Source: Sphingomonadales bacterium
GTDB taxonomy: Bacteria; Pseudomonadota; Alphaproteobacteria; Sphingomonadales; Sphingomonadaceae
NCBI GenBank assembly: GCA_025356275.1
Contig: JANXUK010000121.1
Coordinates: 32,091-96,090, forward strand
DNA: 64,000 bases
Direction: 5' to 3'
Numbering within the stretch: position 1 is the stretch's first letter; every line of letters starts with the position of its first letter. This document shows, one piece after another, positions 63,069 to 64,000 of the stretch. Under the pieces are notes generated by a model. That model was not told where the DNA came from, ran no database searches, and saw nothing but the letters and a program-made list of their open reading frames with translations. Position numbers and translations under genes: made by a program.

Positions 63069-64000
63069 ACCGCCTCCCTGATTTCGGCCAGCGGTACGCT
63101 CGGTGCGTCGCCGGCGGTGAAGGCGGTGGTCGAAATCGCCAATTTGTCGCTCTCGAAACGTACCGGCACATCGAACAGAAAGCCGGCACGCACCACTACG
63201 CCATCGGCTGGCGCGGTGGCGAACACGATGGTCCCGCCTGCACTCAGGCTCCACCCACTGGTCACCGCAATCCCGCCCAGGCTGACCACAACGCTGCTGG
63301 CGACGGGGCGGGTGATGATCCGCAGCTGCACTGCATCGCCGGTCGCTCCGGGTTCGCCATAGGCCTTGGTCAAGGCAAAGCTCGCGGTCGCGCCATCGCC
63401 GGTGCCGATGCGCTGATCGGTCGCCGCCGGGATGCCCGCCATCCCCGCCGAGCTGAAATCCGACGGATCGCGCAGCCGGAACCCCCGCGCCGCGCCGCGC
63501 CGCGCCCGAAAAAACGCGATCAGCGTCCCCAGATCGCCCTCCGACCGGATGCCCGGCCCCACATCGAACTTGAGCAGCGCATTGCCCCACAGGCTGTTGC
63601 GCCGCTCAAAACCAGACGCGGTGATCGCGATGCTGGTCGAAAATTCGGGGCTGATCTTGGTGTCGAGCCCAAGTGCCAGCGGAAAGGCCACATCGTCAAA
63701 GGCAAGCATATCGTCGCTATCCTGTGTTGGCGGCAGACGGAGGTATCCGTCGCGGCAGACCTCGGGCAGCGCCCACACGATCACCTCATGCGCATCGCGG
63801 CCAAGCGCTTCATCGATCCCCGCATCGATCTGCCGCCACTGATCCGCCGACGCGGCGCTGGCGACATAGCCGGCGAAGTAATCCTGCGCCTCGGGCGGAT
63901 ATCCCAGCCGCGCATCGACCAGCGCATAGGCCGCAGTCCGCAAGGCCGAAGCCCCGCCGGTCAGCCAGCCGTAATCCTCGATCTGAAGCCGATCGAACGC
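63065..64000 (-). CDS. DUF2460 / TIGR02217 tail protein (GTA g12 type), 5' end outside the window
   Basis: The last ~214 residues, from the Met at 63709, are a full DUF2460 domain (MLAFDDVAFPLALG; FERRNSLWGNALLKFDVG; IAFFRARRGAARGFRLRDPS; VPVRFESDKLAIST). The frame is open without a stop through 64000, and the upstream ~97 codons keep strong third-position GC and a protein-like pattern (RLQIEDYGWLTGG; YFAGYVASA; EVIVWALPEVCRDGY). So the protein is probably longer than the usual ~210 residues. ATG 63709 with AGGA 10 nt upstream remains possible as an internal start. It overlaps DUF2163 by 4 bp. Confidence 0.82.
   Translation of the reverse strand, partial: AFDRLQIEDYGWLTGGASALRTAAYALVDARLGYPPEAQDYFAGYVASAASADQWRQIDAGIDEALGRDAHEVIVWALPEVCRDGYLRLPPTQDSDDMLAFDDVAFPLALGLDTKISPEFSTSIAITASGFERRNSLWGNALLKFDVGPGIRSEGDLGTLIAFFRARRGAARGFRLRDPSDFSSAGMAGIPAATDQRIGTGDGATASFALTKAYGEPGATGDAVQLRIITRPVASSVVVSLGGIAVTSGWSLSAGGTIVFATAPADGVVVRAGFLFDVPVRFESDKLAISTTAFTAGDAPSVPLAEIREAV

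Overview
The window is high-GC, densely packed alphaproteobacterial DNA. Three TonB-dependent receptors plus the stump of a fourth, a PIMT-TolC-PopZ (DUF2497) group, class I fumarase, acetylornithine transaminase/OTC/Hsp33, and a DUF2460-DUF2163-NlpC/P60-tail protein cluster of gene-transfer-agent (GTA) type together point to the family Sphingomonadaceae (Sphingomonas or a close genus). This rests on family content and gene order only. I saw no rRNA, tRNA, CRISPR array or intact insertion sequence.

Layout. (1) 1-9904 is a catabolic/uptake island: a TonB receptor cut by the window edge, an aldo/keto reductase coupled to an MFS carrier, a flavin monooxygenase (NtaA/DszA type), a maleate isomerase/Asp-Glu racemase family enzyme, an IclR regulator, a second MFS carrier and a formylglycine-generating-enzyme-like lipoprotein. 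The 15-bp motif CTACCCGGTATWCGG occurs in both divergent promoter regions and is probably the IclR operator. (2) 9901-13668 is a GntR-controlled acyl-CoA module: an HMG-CoA-lyase family enzyme and a CaiB/BaiF CoA transferase. It is framed by two TGTATACA palindromes and two gene remnants (the C-terminus of a TonB receptor and the C-terminus of a hydantoinase B). (3) 13669-15593 is decayed DNA holding a frameshifted response-regulator receiver and several small palindromic repeats. (4) 15590-21768 is mostly housekeeping: [2Fe-2S] ferredoxin, thioesterase, PopZ, TolC, PIMT-like protein, fumarase, a small membrane protein and a metallophosphoesterase.

(5) 21864-28938 is a leftward efflux operon: outer membrane factor, adaptor, RND pump, a secreted protein of unknown function and a cytochrome b561. 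A 270-bp inverted-repeat element sits between the outer membrane factor and the adaptor and supplies the adaptor's present start codon. (6) 28999-39222 is the most coherent candidate for an undescribed system. An OmpR-type regulator and its kinase face a leftward set: a secreted protein with two copies of an unrecognised ~130-residue domain plus a beta-propeller, a second propeller protein, a TonB receptor, a 2-hydroxycarboxylate transporter, and a small secreted protein with a third copy of the domain. CTGAA boxes lie before both the first and the last gene of that set.

(7) 39229-49971 holds a methyltransferase, a TonB receptor, an acyl-CoA ligase, a Tat-exported kelch protein, a lipoprotein, release factor 3 and an EEP-family hydrolase. 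(8) 50065-52237 is a nitrogen-control operon, glnK-amtB, behind a near-consensus sigma-54 promoter. (9) 52282-57715 holds a TIGR01244-type phosphatase/sulfurtransferase, a two-domain cold-shock protein, argD-argF-hslO and queC. (10) 57828-64000 holds an OmpA protein with a 31-proline linker and the distal part of a GTA-type tail cluster, which runs off the right edge.
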